Assembly: GCA_964499365.1 (NCBI GenBank)
Contig: CAZCKU010000004.1
Span: forward strand, 164,519-228,518
Direction of reading: 5' to 3'
Source of the DNA: PALSA-1316 sp964499365
GTDB lineage: Bacteria > Nitrospirota > Thermodesulfovibrionia > Thermodesulfovibrionales > UBA6898
Length of the DNA: 64,000 bases
Positions 17,048 to 27,147 of this stretch are shown one piece after another. Made by a program: the position numbers and the translations under genes. The notes beneath the pieces are model-generated. The model made no database searches and was not told the origin of the DNA. It saw only the letters and a program-made list of their open reading frames with translations. How positions within the stretch are numbered: the stretch's first letter is position 1; every line of letters begins with the position of its first letter.

Positions 17048-17085
17048 AAAAGACAGGAGCAGGTAAAAACCTGCTCCTGTCTTTT
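17048..17085 (-). terminator. Rho-independent terminator of acs
   Basis: A perfect 16-bp inverted repeat (AAAAGACAGGAGCAGG, loop of six, CCTGCTCCTGTCTTTT) lies 36 bases past the acs stop. It ends in a T-run on either strand, so it can work in both directions. Confidence 0.9.
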
Positions 17086-17120
17086 AAATTATGATATGTA
17101 AACTGCCCGCCACGAAGATC

Positions 17121-19097
<1,977 letters not shown>

Positions 19098-19158
19098 TCT
19101 GAATCTCCTCCTTTATGGATGGTAGTTATACAGTAAATTAATGCCGTAGCCGCATAAA

Positions 19159-19187
19159 ATTATAATCAAATCTATATGTATAAGCAA
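19159..19187 (-). promoter_or_regulatory. Sigma-70 promoter of acs
   Basis: On the minus strand TTGCTT (19182-19187) and TATAAT (19159-19164) are separated by 17 bases, about 60 bases upstream of the acs ATG. Confidence 0.55.
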
Positions 19188-19226
19188 TACCTAATTTCAT
19201 ATAAATAAAGCTAATGTATTATCTTT

Positions 19227-19550
19227 TTACTTGTAATTCACCACGATGACGCTGACGATGATCCGAATCAGCGGACGGAGGAGGACAAAGATGCCGAGGA
19301 TCAGGATGATCGGGACAGGACCGTCGAGATATCCCCATATGCCATGCTTTTTTTCTGCCGGAATGCGAGAAAAGGGAAATAACTTTTTAATGAAATTGTA
19401 GAGCGGCTCGGTGAACCGTTCAAACAGGTTCTGAATAATATTATTCGGATTGCGTATGACAAGTTGCGCGGCAACCCTGCCAATTACCAGCCACATGGCA
19501 AACTGGAGAGTATAATCGAGCACATAATAGACTGTTTTAAGTGTTTCCAT
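19227..19550 (-). CDS. YggT-family membrane protein
   Basis: This 107-residue protein has two hydrophobic regions around residues 10-27 and 75-103. Between them is the amphipathic RFTEPLYNFIKKLFPFSRIP typical of the YggT family (TEP...P..R..P). YggT proteins are small inner-membrane proteins linked to division, septum placement or ion stress, with no defined reaction. It lies between the symporter terminator and acs. Confidence 0.7.
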   Translation of the reverse strand: METLKTVYYVLDYTLQFAMWLVIGRVAAQLVIRNPNNIIQNLFERFTEPLYNFIKKLFPFSRIPAEKKHGIWGYLDGPVPIILILGIFVLLRPLIRIIVSVIVVNYK

Positions 19551-19564
19551 AGTGTAATCAATGT

Positions 19565-19602
19565 GACAGGAAGGCCCCCATGAGAGTGAGGGCCTTCCTG
19601 TC
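19565..19602 (-). terminator. Terminator-like hairpin after VC_2705-type symporter
   Basis: A perfect 13-bp stem (GACAGGAAGGCCC and GGGCCTTCCTGTC) begins nine bases after the symporter stop at 19611. The trailing T-run is weak. Confidence 0.6.
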
Positions 19603-19610
19603 TCTAGTGA

Positions 19611-21626
19611 TTAATCGTCGTGAGACGTGGCACCTGCCGCGCCTTTCGGAATTCTTACGCTTTCGACAAAATCCTGCATCTCCTGTGACGGGGGAGCAGT
19701 AAGTCTCGATACAACGAAGCAAGCGATAAAGCCCATAGGAATACCGAAGAGACCGGATGAAATGGTCTTGATACCCCAAATGTCAAAGCCATAGAAACGG
19801 CTGGCGACCATATAGGCAATACATGAGAAAAAGCCTAGATACATACCTGCAAGGGCACCCCACTTGTTTGACCTCTTGTCCCAAATGCCCATGACAAGAG
19901 CCGGGAAGAACGAGGCAGCAGCAATAGAGAAGGCCCAGGCAACCAGCTCAACAATGATCGTCAGCTTAAAGGTTGCGACGTATGCAGAGATGAGCGCAAC
20001 GATAACCAGCAGGGTTCTGGAGATGGTCAGCCGTTTGACGATTGAGGCCTGAGGATTGACCATCTTGTAGTAAAGGTCGTGAGACAATGCATTCGAGATG
20101 GTCAGGAGCAGACCATCTGCAGTAGAAAGAGCTGCCGCAAGACCGCCGGCTGCGACCAGGCCCGATATAGTATATGGCAGGCCTGCGATAGCTGGAGTAG
20201 CCAGCACGATGGCATCAGCTCCTATGGTGAATTCATAGAACTGCAGTATGCCGTCAGCATTGATATCCTTGAAGGATACCAATCCTACCTTGCCCCAGTT
20301 GGCGATCCAGGCAGGCAACTGTGAAATTGGCAACCCAACCACGTTGCTCAAGACCTCATTTCGCGCAAAGGCTGCAACAGACGGAGCTGTAAAGTAGAGC
20401 AGGAATATAAAGAAAAGAGACCAGCCTACCGATGAACGTGCATCTTTGACTGATGGGGTTGTATAGTACCGCATAAGGATGTGCGGCAGGCCTGCTGTTC
20501 CGACCATAAGACAGAAGGTGAGAGCCAGCATGTTCTTCATGTCAAGTCTCGCAAACGGCTGAAGATACGGCTTAATCTCTTTAGCCTGCGTGTCAGCCTT
20601 CTTCTTGGCAGCCTCCCATTTCGTCTTGGCTTCTTCGGGAGTCTTCGGAAGGCCTGCAATAGATTTCTCTATCTTCTCCCTGTCTGCCGGAGTTGCCTCG
20701 GCAGGAAGGGCCGCAAGCTTGGACTGAAGCTCTGTCTTCTTGGCATCGAGGCTGGCCGGCAGACCCTTTATGTCGGCATCGATCTTGGCTGACTCAGCCT
20801 TCCAGAGTTCCCTGACTTCTTTCTCCTTCGGATTCGCATTGATTGCCTTCTCCTCAGTGTCGATCCGCTGAAGGACCTGGCCGTACATGATCTGAGGAAT
20901 CGGCACGCCGGTAACCTTCTGGGACATAACAACCGGTGGTACAAGGTAAGCGATTATGAGGATAATATACTGTGCAACCTGTGTCCATGTGACAGCCTTC
21001 ATGCCGCCGAGCATCGAGCAGACCAGGATACCGGCGAGTCCGACGAAGACGCCGGTAGCAAAGTCGAGGCCGAGGAATCGGCCCATGATGATGCCAACGC
21101 CGGTGACCTGCGCTATAAGGTACGTGAATGAAGCGGTGATGGCGGCGATAATGCCGATAGTCCTGGCAGCATGCCCTCCAAACCGTGCGCCAAGAAAGTC
21201 AGGAATAGTGTACTGGCCGAATTTCCTGAGGTATGGCCCGAGGAACACGGCGAGCAGAACGTAGCCGCCTGTCCAGCCCATGATATAGGCAAGACCGTCA
21301 TAACCCAGGCCGAAGATCGTGCCTGCCATTCCGATGAAGGAGGCAGCAGACATCCAGTCCGAGCCTGTCGCCATACCGTTAAAGATGGGCGGCACGGAAC
21401 GTCCTGCTACATAATACTCCGAGACCTTGGCGGTCCTTGAGGATATACCGATCATCGCATAGAGGCCAATCGTTATAGCCATATAGGTATACCCGATCAT
21501 CTGATTTGACATACCCAACTTCTCGCCTATCGCAAGCAGGATAACGAAGGCGATGAACCCGCCGGTATAAATTGCATAAATCTTACCTAAGTTATCGAGA
21601 AATGATTTTGAGCCGACTCCTGCCAT
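19611..21626 (-). CDS. Sodium:solute symporter (VC_2705-like) with central coiled-coil insert
   Basis: This 671-residue SSS transporter is probably an acetate or other monocarboxylate/Na+ symporter. Conserved blocks are EYYVAGRSVPPIFNGMATGS, DWMSAASFIGMAG and GTAGLPHILMRYYTTPSV. Residues ~255-352, between two helices in the middle, are a Lys/Glu/Ala-rich soluble coiled-coil segment (KTELQSKLAALPAEATPA, AKTKWEAAKKKADTQAKEIK). Its ATG directly follows the TAA of the DUF4212 gene, which marks this as the VC_2705-like subfamily rather than ActP proper. The substrate is inferred from family and nearby acs only. Confidence 0.88.
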   Translation of the reverse strand: MAGVGSKSFLDNLGKIYAIYTGGFIAFVILLAIGEKLGMSNQMIGYTYMAITIGLYAMIGISSRTAKVSEYYVAGRSVPPIFNGMATGSDWMSAASFIGMAGTIFGLGYDGLAYIMGWTGGYVLLAVFLGPYLRKFGQYTIPDFLGARFGGHAARTIGIIAAITASFTYLIAQVTGVGIIMGRFLGLDFATGVFVGLAGILVCSMLGGMKAVTWTQVAQYIILIIAYLVPPVVMSQKVTGVPIPQIMYGQVLQRIDTEEKAINANPKEKEVRELWKAESAKIDADIKGLPASLDAKKTELQSKLAALPAEATPADREKIEKSIAGLPKTPEEAKTKWEAAKKKADTQAKEIKPYLQPFARLDMKNMLALTFCLMVGTAGLPHILMRYYTTPSVKDARSSVGWSLFFIFLLYFTAPSVAAFARNEVLSNVVGLPISQLPAWIANWGKVGLVSFKDINADGILQFYEFTIGADAIVLATPAIAGLPYTISGLVAAGGLAAALSTADGLLLTISNALSHDLYYKMVNPQASIVKRLTISRTLLVIVALISAYVATFKLTIIVELVAWAFSIAAASFFPALVMGIWDKRSNKWGALAGMYLGFFSCIAYMVASRFYGFDIWGIKTISSGLFGIPMGFIACFVVSRLTAPPSQEMQDFVESVRIPKGAAGATSHDD

Positions 21627-21908
21627 TTATTCTTCCTCCTCTTCCACGCCATAATCTTTGTCAGCCTTGTTCATTTTTGCAGCATAATTAAAGATGAGAA
21701 CAACGAAAACAATCAGCGACCCCTGGGCCCCCATGTAGTAGCCGAACGGAAATCCCAAAATAACAATATTGTTCAGTTGGGGTGTAAAGAAGATCGCCAC
21801 ATACGTGACCACAAACCAGATGACCATGGTTATGGTCGTCAGCCTGATGTTGTAGCTCCAATAATCCTTCAGCTTCTGTTTGTCCAATCCTTTTAGTTCC
21901 TGTGCCAT
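21627..21908 (-). CDS. DUF4212 symporter small subunit
   Basis: This 93-residue protein has two transmembrane helices (LTTITMVIWFVVTYVAIFF and SLIVFVVLIFNYAAKM) and a conserved N-terminal YWSYNIRL stretch. It belongs to the DUF4212 family, small partners of VC_2705-type SSS symporters. The stop codon touches the symporter ATG, so the two are translated together. The start has GAAGGAGGAG upstream. Confidence 0.9.
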   Translation of the reverse strand: MAQELKGLDKQKLKDYWSYNIRLTTITMVIWFVVTYVAIFFTPQLNNIVILGFPFGYYMGAQGSLIVFVVLIFNYAAKMNKADKDYGVEEEEE

Positions 21909-21973
21909 TTCTCCTCCTTCTGTGTATTTAAGATGAACTGCAAAAAAAAGCGCCTTGCTCCCACCTCCTTTGT

Positions 21974-22657
21974 TTATGTTTTTCCTATCCTCAGAAGATC
22001 CCTGAGTGTATGCACGCCATGCCTCTGCAGATACCTCAACAGACGCTGATAAAGCTGCGCCGTAATGAACGCATCGCTCAGCGCATTATGCGCCCCGCTC
22101 ACCTCGATGCCATAGCGCCGGGCAAGAGTAAAGAGGTCCTTGTTCTCCTGTCCGTTCTGGTCAAAGTGTCTTCCGAAACCCTTCTCTTCAGTCCGCAGCC
22201 AATCGCTGAGCCTGCAGGTGTCGACTGCCGGATTGCGGAGGACCCTGTTCTCAAAGAGTTTCAGGTATTTATTGATGAAGCCCATATCGAGGGAGATGAA
22301 ATGGCCTACGATAACGCGGTCACCGACGAATTCCGAGATCTTCCTGAGGGCCGTGGCAATATCAGGCACCTCCTGCAATTCGGAGGGCATGATCTGATGG
22401 ACAACGACACTCTTGGAAGACAGCTCGGTCTCGGGCCGAACCAGCATATACAGGGTATTAGCAAAATCAATGCGTGTGCCGGTCATGGCTATTGCACCCA
22501 CAGAGACGATCGAATTGCTCTTCAGTTCAAGTCCGGTAAGCTCCGTATCCAGCACGACACAGGGGATGTCGTCCACAGGGGTCGCAGGGTCGATACCTGC
22601 ATCCTTCCTGCCGGCGAACATGCTAAACCTGTCTACCAATGAAAGCATACCGATCAT
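21974..22657 (-). CDS. DnaQ-like 3'-5' exonuclease (copy A)
   Basis: This 227-residue DEDDh exonuclease domain protein has motif I VVLDTELTGLE, motif II VGHFISLDMGFINKYL and motif III SGAHNALSDAFITAQLY. It is related to the DNA polymerase III epsilon subunit but is probably not the replicative one. Its ATG overlaps the TGA of the DUF294 gene by one base, so the two proteins are coupled. A second copy at 26428 is in the same arrangement with another DUF294 gene. Its substrate (DNA, RNA or a nucleotide) is unknown. Confidence 0.85.
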   Translation of the reverse strand: MIGMLSLVDRFSMFAGRKDAGIDPATPVDDIPCVVLDTELTGLELKSNSIVSVGAIAMTGTRIDFANTLYMLVRPETELSSKSVVVHQIMPSELQEVPDIATALRKISEFVGDRVIVGHFISLDMGFINKYLKLFENRVLRNPAVDTCRLSDWLRTEEKGFGRHFDQNGQENKDLFTLARRYGIEVSGAHNALSDAFITAQLYQRLLRYLQRHGVHTLRDLLRIGKT

Positions 22658-24561
22658 CAGTTCGCCATCCCTGCCCGGTAGAATTCGGTGATCCCGTCCT
22701 GGACCTTCAGAATAAGCTGGAAGGTCTCTTTCAGGGATTTCCGCTCAAGGTTCGTCAGGCTGGTCGGGTTGATAAAGTTGTCAAGCGGCAGGCCCTTGTC
22801 CATCTGGTCAAGCTGGTGATGGATCCGCAGCAGGTTGATAAATTCGAACGCATGCTCAATCTCGTCGCCGAGCTCGATAATAAACGGGTTGGTCGCACGG
22901 AGCGCCTTGATCCTGTCAAGCGTGGAGGTTTCGGTGACACCGCCTTCGAGTGCGAAGAGCCTGACCATATCGATCACCGGACCTATGCCCCTGATCTTGA
23001 GATTGAGGGCGTCCTTGTGCTCGCCGTCTTTTTCAACCGCAAAGGTCTTGAAGAAGCCCAGAGGCGGCCTGTTGAGCGTCGCCACCCCCGCCATCTTCGC
23101 AAAAAAGACATTCTGCTCTTTCAGGAGGCCAACGAGATATTGACGGAGCTCGCCGGCAAGGGAGACTTCGCCATGGAGCGGCCTGAAGTCGAAAAAGATG
23201 AGTGACTTAAGCACCGCCTCGGGATTCGGCAGGGTTACCCATTTATGAAAATAGCCCTTCCAGATGCTGACCGGCTGACACCAGCGGGGGTTGTTCGCCA
23301 TATAATCGGCAGGGCACGCAGGGAAGCCGAGCTGCATAAGGCCCTGCTTTACGAAGAGGGTAAAATTGGGGAAATAGGCTGCCACAGCCGCGGCCTCGGC
23401 TTCACTGACCGGGTCGGCATAAATGATCGCATTGTCCTGGTCAGTCTTGAAGGTCTGCTCTTTCCTGCCTTCGCTGCCGAAGACGATCCAGCAGTAGGGC
23501 ACCGGCGGCTGGCCGTGTTTCCTCTCTGCTATTTCGAGGACCTTCTTGACCATGCGGTCGTTCAGTTCAGAAATGATCCGGGTTATATTGCTGGCCTTTG
23601 CCCCTTCCTTCAGCAGCAGCCTGATGATCTTGGTGATCTTCTGGGAGACCGGCACCAGCCCTTCAATTGACTGCTGGTTTTCGATGTCCTTTGCAAAGGT
23701 GAGCGGCGAACCGCCTTGGAGGATCATAAAGTCATGGTTTGTCAGTACCCCCCTCAGCTCACCCTCCTTCACAACCAGTATATGATGGATATTGTGCTTG
23801 ATCATCTTGAGGACTGCTTCGAAACAATAATCCCTGGCATCGACCCTGATCAGCGGCGGGCTCATGATGTTCGAAACCGGCTCCTGCACATTCCTGCCGC
23901 GCGCCACCACCTTCTCCCTGAGGTCCCTGTCCGTAACAATACCAGCCGGAAGGTCCTGATCGCTGAGCGCGATTACCGAACTGACCTTGTGCCGTGACAT
24001 CAGCCGGGCTGCCTCCTGGATCGAGGCGTCCTCACGGATCGATATAACATCCTTGATCGCGATATCGCCGACCTGTGTCGTAAAGAGTATCCTGTCGGTA
24101 CCGCCGTAATAGGAACTGCGGTTGAGCATCTCGGAGTAGGTCTTGTCAACATACTTGCTCAGATGGGACTTCAGGAAAAATTCGGTAAAGACCGCATTGG
24201 TGTCCAGGAGTTTCAGGACAATATCTTTCGGTATGAGATAGCATATGGTGTCGTCAACGGCAACGACCGTTGTCTTCTGGGTATTCCGCTCTATGATTGA
24301 CCAGAGGCCGAAGTTGTCGCCGTCACCCCGGTAATCAACGACAATTTCTTCGCCATCATCTGTCTGTATCGAGACCTTCACACCGCCTTTTTTTATTATC
24401 CGGAGATATTCACTCGCCTTGCCATCCTGCTTGAGGATAACGGTATCCTTGGGATAGAAATCCATAGAGAGACTTCCGGCAAGAGACGCCATTGTCTTTT
24501 CATCCAAAAACTGAAAAGGAGGCACATTCGAGAGAAAGTCTATGACGTCATTGTGAATCAT
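22657..24561 (-). CDS. cNMP-binding, CBS and DUF294 nucleotidyltransferase-like protein (copy 2)
   Basis: This 634-residue paralog of the proteins at 12273 and 27148 has the same order of domains. These are a cyclic-nucleotide-binding fold (FYPKDTVILKQDGKASEYLR), a CBS pair (VIALSDQDLPAGIVTDRDLR, GVLTNHDFMILQGG), a nucleotidyltransferase-like domain with GSEGRKEQTFKTDQDNA near residue 357, and a helical C-terminal domain. It is followed by a DnaQ-like exonuclease sharing one base of the stop. No good ribosome site precedes ATG 24561, although the paralogs support this start. The cNMP and CBS modules suggest response to cyclic nucleotide and adenylate levels. The output is unknown. Confidence 0.88.
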   Translation of the reverse strand: MIHNDVIDFLSNVPPFQFLDEKTMASLAGSLSMDFYPKDTVILKQDGKASEYLRIIKKGGVKVSIQTDDGEEIVVDYRGDGDNFGLWSIIERNTQKTTVVAVDDTICYLIPKDIVLKLLDTNAVFTEFFLKSHLSKYVDKTYSEMLNRSSYYGGTDRILFTTQVGDIAIKDVISIREDASIQEAARLMSRHKVSSVIALSDQDLPAGIVTDRDLREKVVARGRNVQEPVSNIMSPPLIRVDARDYCFEAVLKMIKHNIHHILVVKEGELRGVLTNHDFMILQGGSPLTFAKDIENQQSIEGLVPVSQKITKIIRLLLKEGAKASNITRIISELNDRMVKKVLEIAERKHGQPPVPYCWIVFGSEGRKEQTFKTDQDNAIIYADPVSEAEAAAVAAYFPNFTLFVKQGLMQLGFPACPADYMANNPRWCQPVSIWKGYFHKWVTLPNPEAVLKSLIFFDFRPLHGEVSLAGELRQYLVGLLKEQNVFFAKMAGVATLNRPPLGFFKTFAVEKDGEHKDALNLKIRGIGPVIDMVRLFALEGGVTETSTLDRIKALRATNPFIIELGDEIEHAFEFINLLRIHHQLDQMDKGLPLDNFINPTSLTNLERKSLKETFQLILKVQDGITEFYRAGMAN

Positions 24562-25147
24562 TTTAGACTTATTTGCAATTTAGATGCCTCATGTCAATGG
24601 TTGCAGAGTTGAGCCGCAAAGGCTTGTTATTACATGTTTTTACTGATTTTTCTGAGCTTGCAACTCTAAAGTTAGGGCTTGAAGTTGCTGACCAGCTACT
24701 GCTACTTCTGGTTACAGATGCTGCATTTACATCAAATTAATACGTAAAAACGGACAATTACATGCGTTACTCTTGGTAACGTTGCAACTGCTATGTGAGT
24801 ACTTACGTAACGTACAAAAATTAATCTTTGTTTTCATTTAGTTGCAGCTCTGAATTAAATAATCCGAAATAAATGAGAATTAAAGGAGTCTGCCATGGAC
24901 CACAATTATAAACAGAACTAACTCAAACCTGCCCCTCATGACATGACAACCGGATGCAAGTTGTAACGGAAGCATACACTGTTTCAAATAATCAGTTCGG
25001 AGCACATCCTTAATATTTCAGAATTTTACGTCCGAATAGTGTAATATTAAAAATCCGGCTATAAAATGGGATGCATAATCACACAGCATCAAATACAATT
25101 GGCCATGAAGTAATTTAGCTAATGCCTTCAATCAAGGAGTATGCTCT
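24562..25147. promoter_or_regulatory. Divergent AT-rich control region with repeated operator-like sites
   Basis: This 586-base gap separates the leftward DUF294 copy 2 from rightward nhaD, and no gene was found in it. It contains CGTTAC-N5-GTAACG (24765-24781), a further GTAACG at 24807-24812, and three copies of a TTGCARCTCT-like motif in both orientations. On the minus strand, GGCA and TTGCA (24574-24590) have the -24/-12 spacing of a sigma-54 promoter. It would start transcription almost at the DUF294 ATG, so it is weak evidence. Confidence 0.35.
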
Positions 25148-26413
25148 ATGATTATTTCGTTGATTATCGTTTTCGTTATTGCCTATGCTGCAATAGCACT
25201 TGAACATCCCCTCAAAATCAACAAGAGTGCCCCAGCCCTGGTAGGTGCTGGCCTTTTGTGGACCATTTACGCAGTTTTCACGGGACACGTCACTGAACAG
25301 TTGAACGAGTCCCTCTCAGCAACGGCTCAAATTGTTTTTTTTCTTATGGGAGCGATGACCATAGTTGAGCTGGTCGACGCACATGACGGTTTTGATGTGA
25401 TCACCGACAAAATCAATACGACCAGGATGACGACTCTATTGTGGTTGATAGGCTTTGTCACATTCTTTCTCAGCGCCGTGCTTGACAACCTTACGACCAC
25501 AATCGTTATGATGTCTTTGAGCCGGAAGTTGCTGGGCCAGCGGGAAGACAAACTTTTTTTTGCAGGTGTGATCGTCATCGCTGCCAATGCAGGCGGCGCC
25601 TGGTCTCCCATCGGCGATGTCACTACCACTATGCTTTGGATTGGCGGCCAAATCACTGCTCTTGCGATCATCAAGGGTGTCTTCATTCCTTCTGTCGTTA
25701 ATATGCTTGTGCCCCTGGCGGTGATCAGCTATATGCTTCGAGGAAGAAGCATTGTCTGTCCTGATAACACAAATGATGCCTGCAGCAAGTACGTGACCAC
25801 TTCATTTGAGAGAAGTTTCATGTTCTATGCCGGAATCGGAGTATTATGCGCTGTTCCTGTATTCAAAACACTAACTCATTTGCCGCCCTTCATGGGCATA
25901 TTATTCGGACTTGGCCTCCTCTGGCTGGCTGGAGAGCTGATTCACCGAAACAAGGAAGACGGCGACAAGGAGCATCTGACGCTGGTATCCGCCCTTCAGC
26001 GAATCGACATGTCTGCACTGGTATTTTTTATCGGCATTCTGCTCTCGGTGGCGACGCTCGAACATACTCACATTTTGTCAACTCTTGCAGTGTGGCTCGA
26101 CAAAACAGTGGGAAACCAGTCCATTATCGTTGCCATTTTCGGGCTTGTCAGTGCAATCGTTGACAACGTCCCGCTTGTTGCCGCTTCCATGGGAATGTAT
26201 TCTCTGACACAATATCCGCCCGATTCCTTTCTATGGGAATTCCTCGCTTATGCCGCAGGGACTGGCGGTTCAATCCTGATTATCGGGTCAGCAGCCGGCG
26301 TTGCCGCCATGGGCATAGAAAAAATCGAATTCTTCTGGTATGTGCGGAGAATCAGCCTTCTGGCACTTAGCGGATATATTGGAGGAGCTGTTACCTATAT
26401 TCTTCTCCAGTAA
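25148..26413 (+). CDS. nhaD: NhaD-type Na+/H+ antiporter
   Basis: This 421-residue membrane protein of the NhaD family (ion transporter superfamily) exports Na+ in exchange for protons. Visible family blocks are FFLMGAMTIVELVDAHDGFD, FFLSAVLDNLTTTIVMMSL, NAGGAWSPIGDVTTTMLWIG and VDNVPLVAASMGM. About twelve helices are predicted. The ATG has AAGGAG nine bases upstream. It is the only rightward gene in this part and lies between two DUF294/exonuclease pairs. Its base composition is more AT-rich than its neighbours, so it may have arrived separately. It could restore the sodium gradient used by the SSS symporters. Confidence 0.92.
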   Translation: MIISLIIVFVIAYAAIALEHPLKINKSAPALVGAGLLWTIYAVFTGHVTEQLNESLSATAQIVFFLMGAMTIVELVDAHDGFDVITDKINTTRMTTLLWLIGFVTFFLSAVLDNLTTTIVMMSLSRKLLGQREDKLFFAGVIVIAANAGGAWSPIGDVTTTMLWIGGQITALAIIKGVFIPSVVNMLVPLAVISYMLRGRSIVCPDNTNDACSKYVTTSFERSFMFYAGIGVLCAVPVFKTLTHLPPFMGILFGLGLLWLAGELIHRNKEDGDKEHLTLVSALQRIDMSALVFFIGILLSVATLEHTHILSTLAVWLDKTVGNQSIIVAIFGLVSAIVDNVPLVAASMGMYSLTQYPPDSFLWEFLAYAAGTGGSILIIGSAAGVAAMGIEKIEFFWYVRRISLLALSGYIGGAVTYILLQ

Positions 26414-26427
26414 CCCGCAATAACTAT

Positions 26428-27141
26428 CTAAAAATTGCTGAAACTGCCGTCGGACAACTGCCCCTCTCCCCCCCTGACCGGATCGCCTATCTTCAGTAAC
26501 GCATCGGTACCGGACACCCCCAAAAGCGAGATTCTGCTCAGGAGCCTCTGAAAGATCTGGGCAGTGATAAAGGCATCCACGGCAGCATTATGGGAACTGC
26601 TGATCTCTATCTCAAAAAAATCAGCCAACCCGTACAATCCGTCCCTGCCGATGGGAGGAAGCACCCTTTCTCCTCTTTCCCTCTGACTTCCGGAGACCTT
26701 TCGAAGCCATTCGTATACCTGAACAATTTCGATGACAGGGTTTGCCACGCTGGCTCCCAGCAGTCTTTTTGCATCCCTTCTGATGAATCCGAGGTCGAGA
26801 TCTATGCAGTATCCAACCATAATCCTGTCGCCGCAAAAGGTCAGAAATTCTGAAAGCACCTCTGCAATGGGGGGCTCACCGCTCACCTCGGACGGGGTGA
26901 TGCCGTGGATCACAACACTTTCCGGCTTGAAGCCGGCGTCAGGTCGTATCAAACGGTCAAATACATTCGCAATATCGATCCTCAGTCCGGTCATGGTGAC
27001 CGCTCCAAACGATATGATAGAATCGCATCTCTGATCCAGACCTGTCAGTTCTGTATCGAGCACCACAAACGAGGCCGTCCCGACCGGCACCGGGGGAGAA
27101 TCACTGCCTCCCCTGCTCCATATGCGGTCCAACAGTCCCAT
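26428..27141 (-). CDS. DnaQ-like 3'-5' exonuclease (copy B)
   Basis: This 237-residue DEDDh exonuclease is paralogous to the one at 21974. Motif I is FVVLDTELTGLDQRCDSIIS, the middle motif is VGYCIDLDLGFIRRDAK, and the last motif is SSHNAAVDAFITAQIFQ. The start lies six bases after the stop of DUF294 copy 3, so the DUF294-exonuclease pair is repeated. It ends 14 bases from the convergent nhaD stop. It is unlikely to be the replicative proofreading subunit. Confidence 0.84.
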   Translation of the reverse strand: MGLLDRIWSRGGSDSPPVPVGTASFVVLDTELTGLDQRCDSIISFGAVTMTGLRIDIANVFDRLIRPDAGFKPESVVIHGITPSEVSGEPPIAEVLSEFLTFCGDRIMVGYCIDLDLGFIRRDAKRLLGASVANPVIEIVQVYEWLRKVSGSQRERGERVLPPIGRDGLYGLADFFEIEISSSHNAAVDAFITAQIFQRLLSRISLLGVSGTDALLKIGDPVRGGEGQLSDGSFSNF

Positions 27142-27147
27142 GATCCG

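Noticed and set aside
21938..21957. Sigma-54-like GG/GC element upstream of the DUF4212 gene
   Set aside because: The interval between GG and GC is 11 rather than 10 bases and lies in a homopolymer run.
24574..24590. Sigma-54 promoter for DUF294 copy 2 as a firm feature
   Set aside because: Spacing of GGCA and TTGCA is right, but transcription would begin about two bases before the ATG and leave no ribosome site; kept only as a note in the control region.
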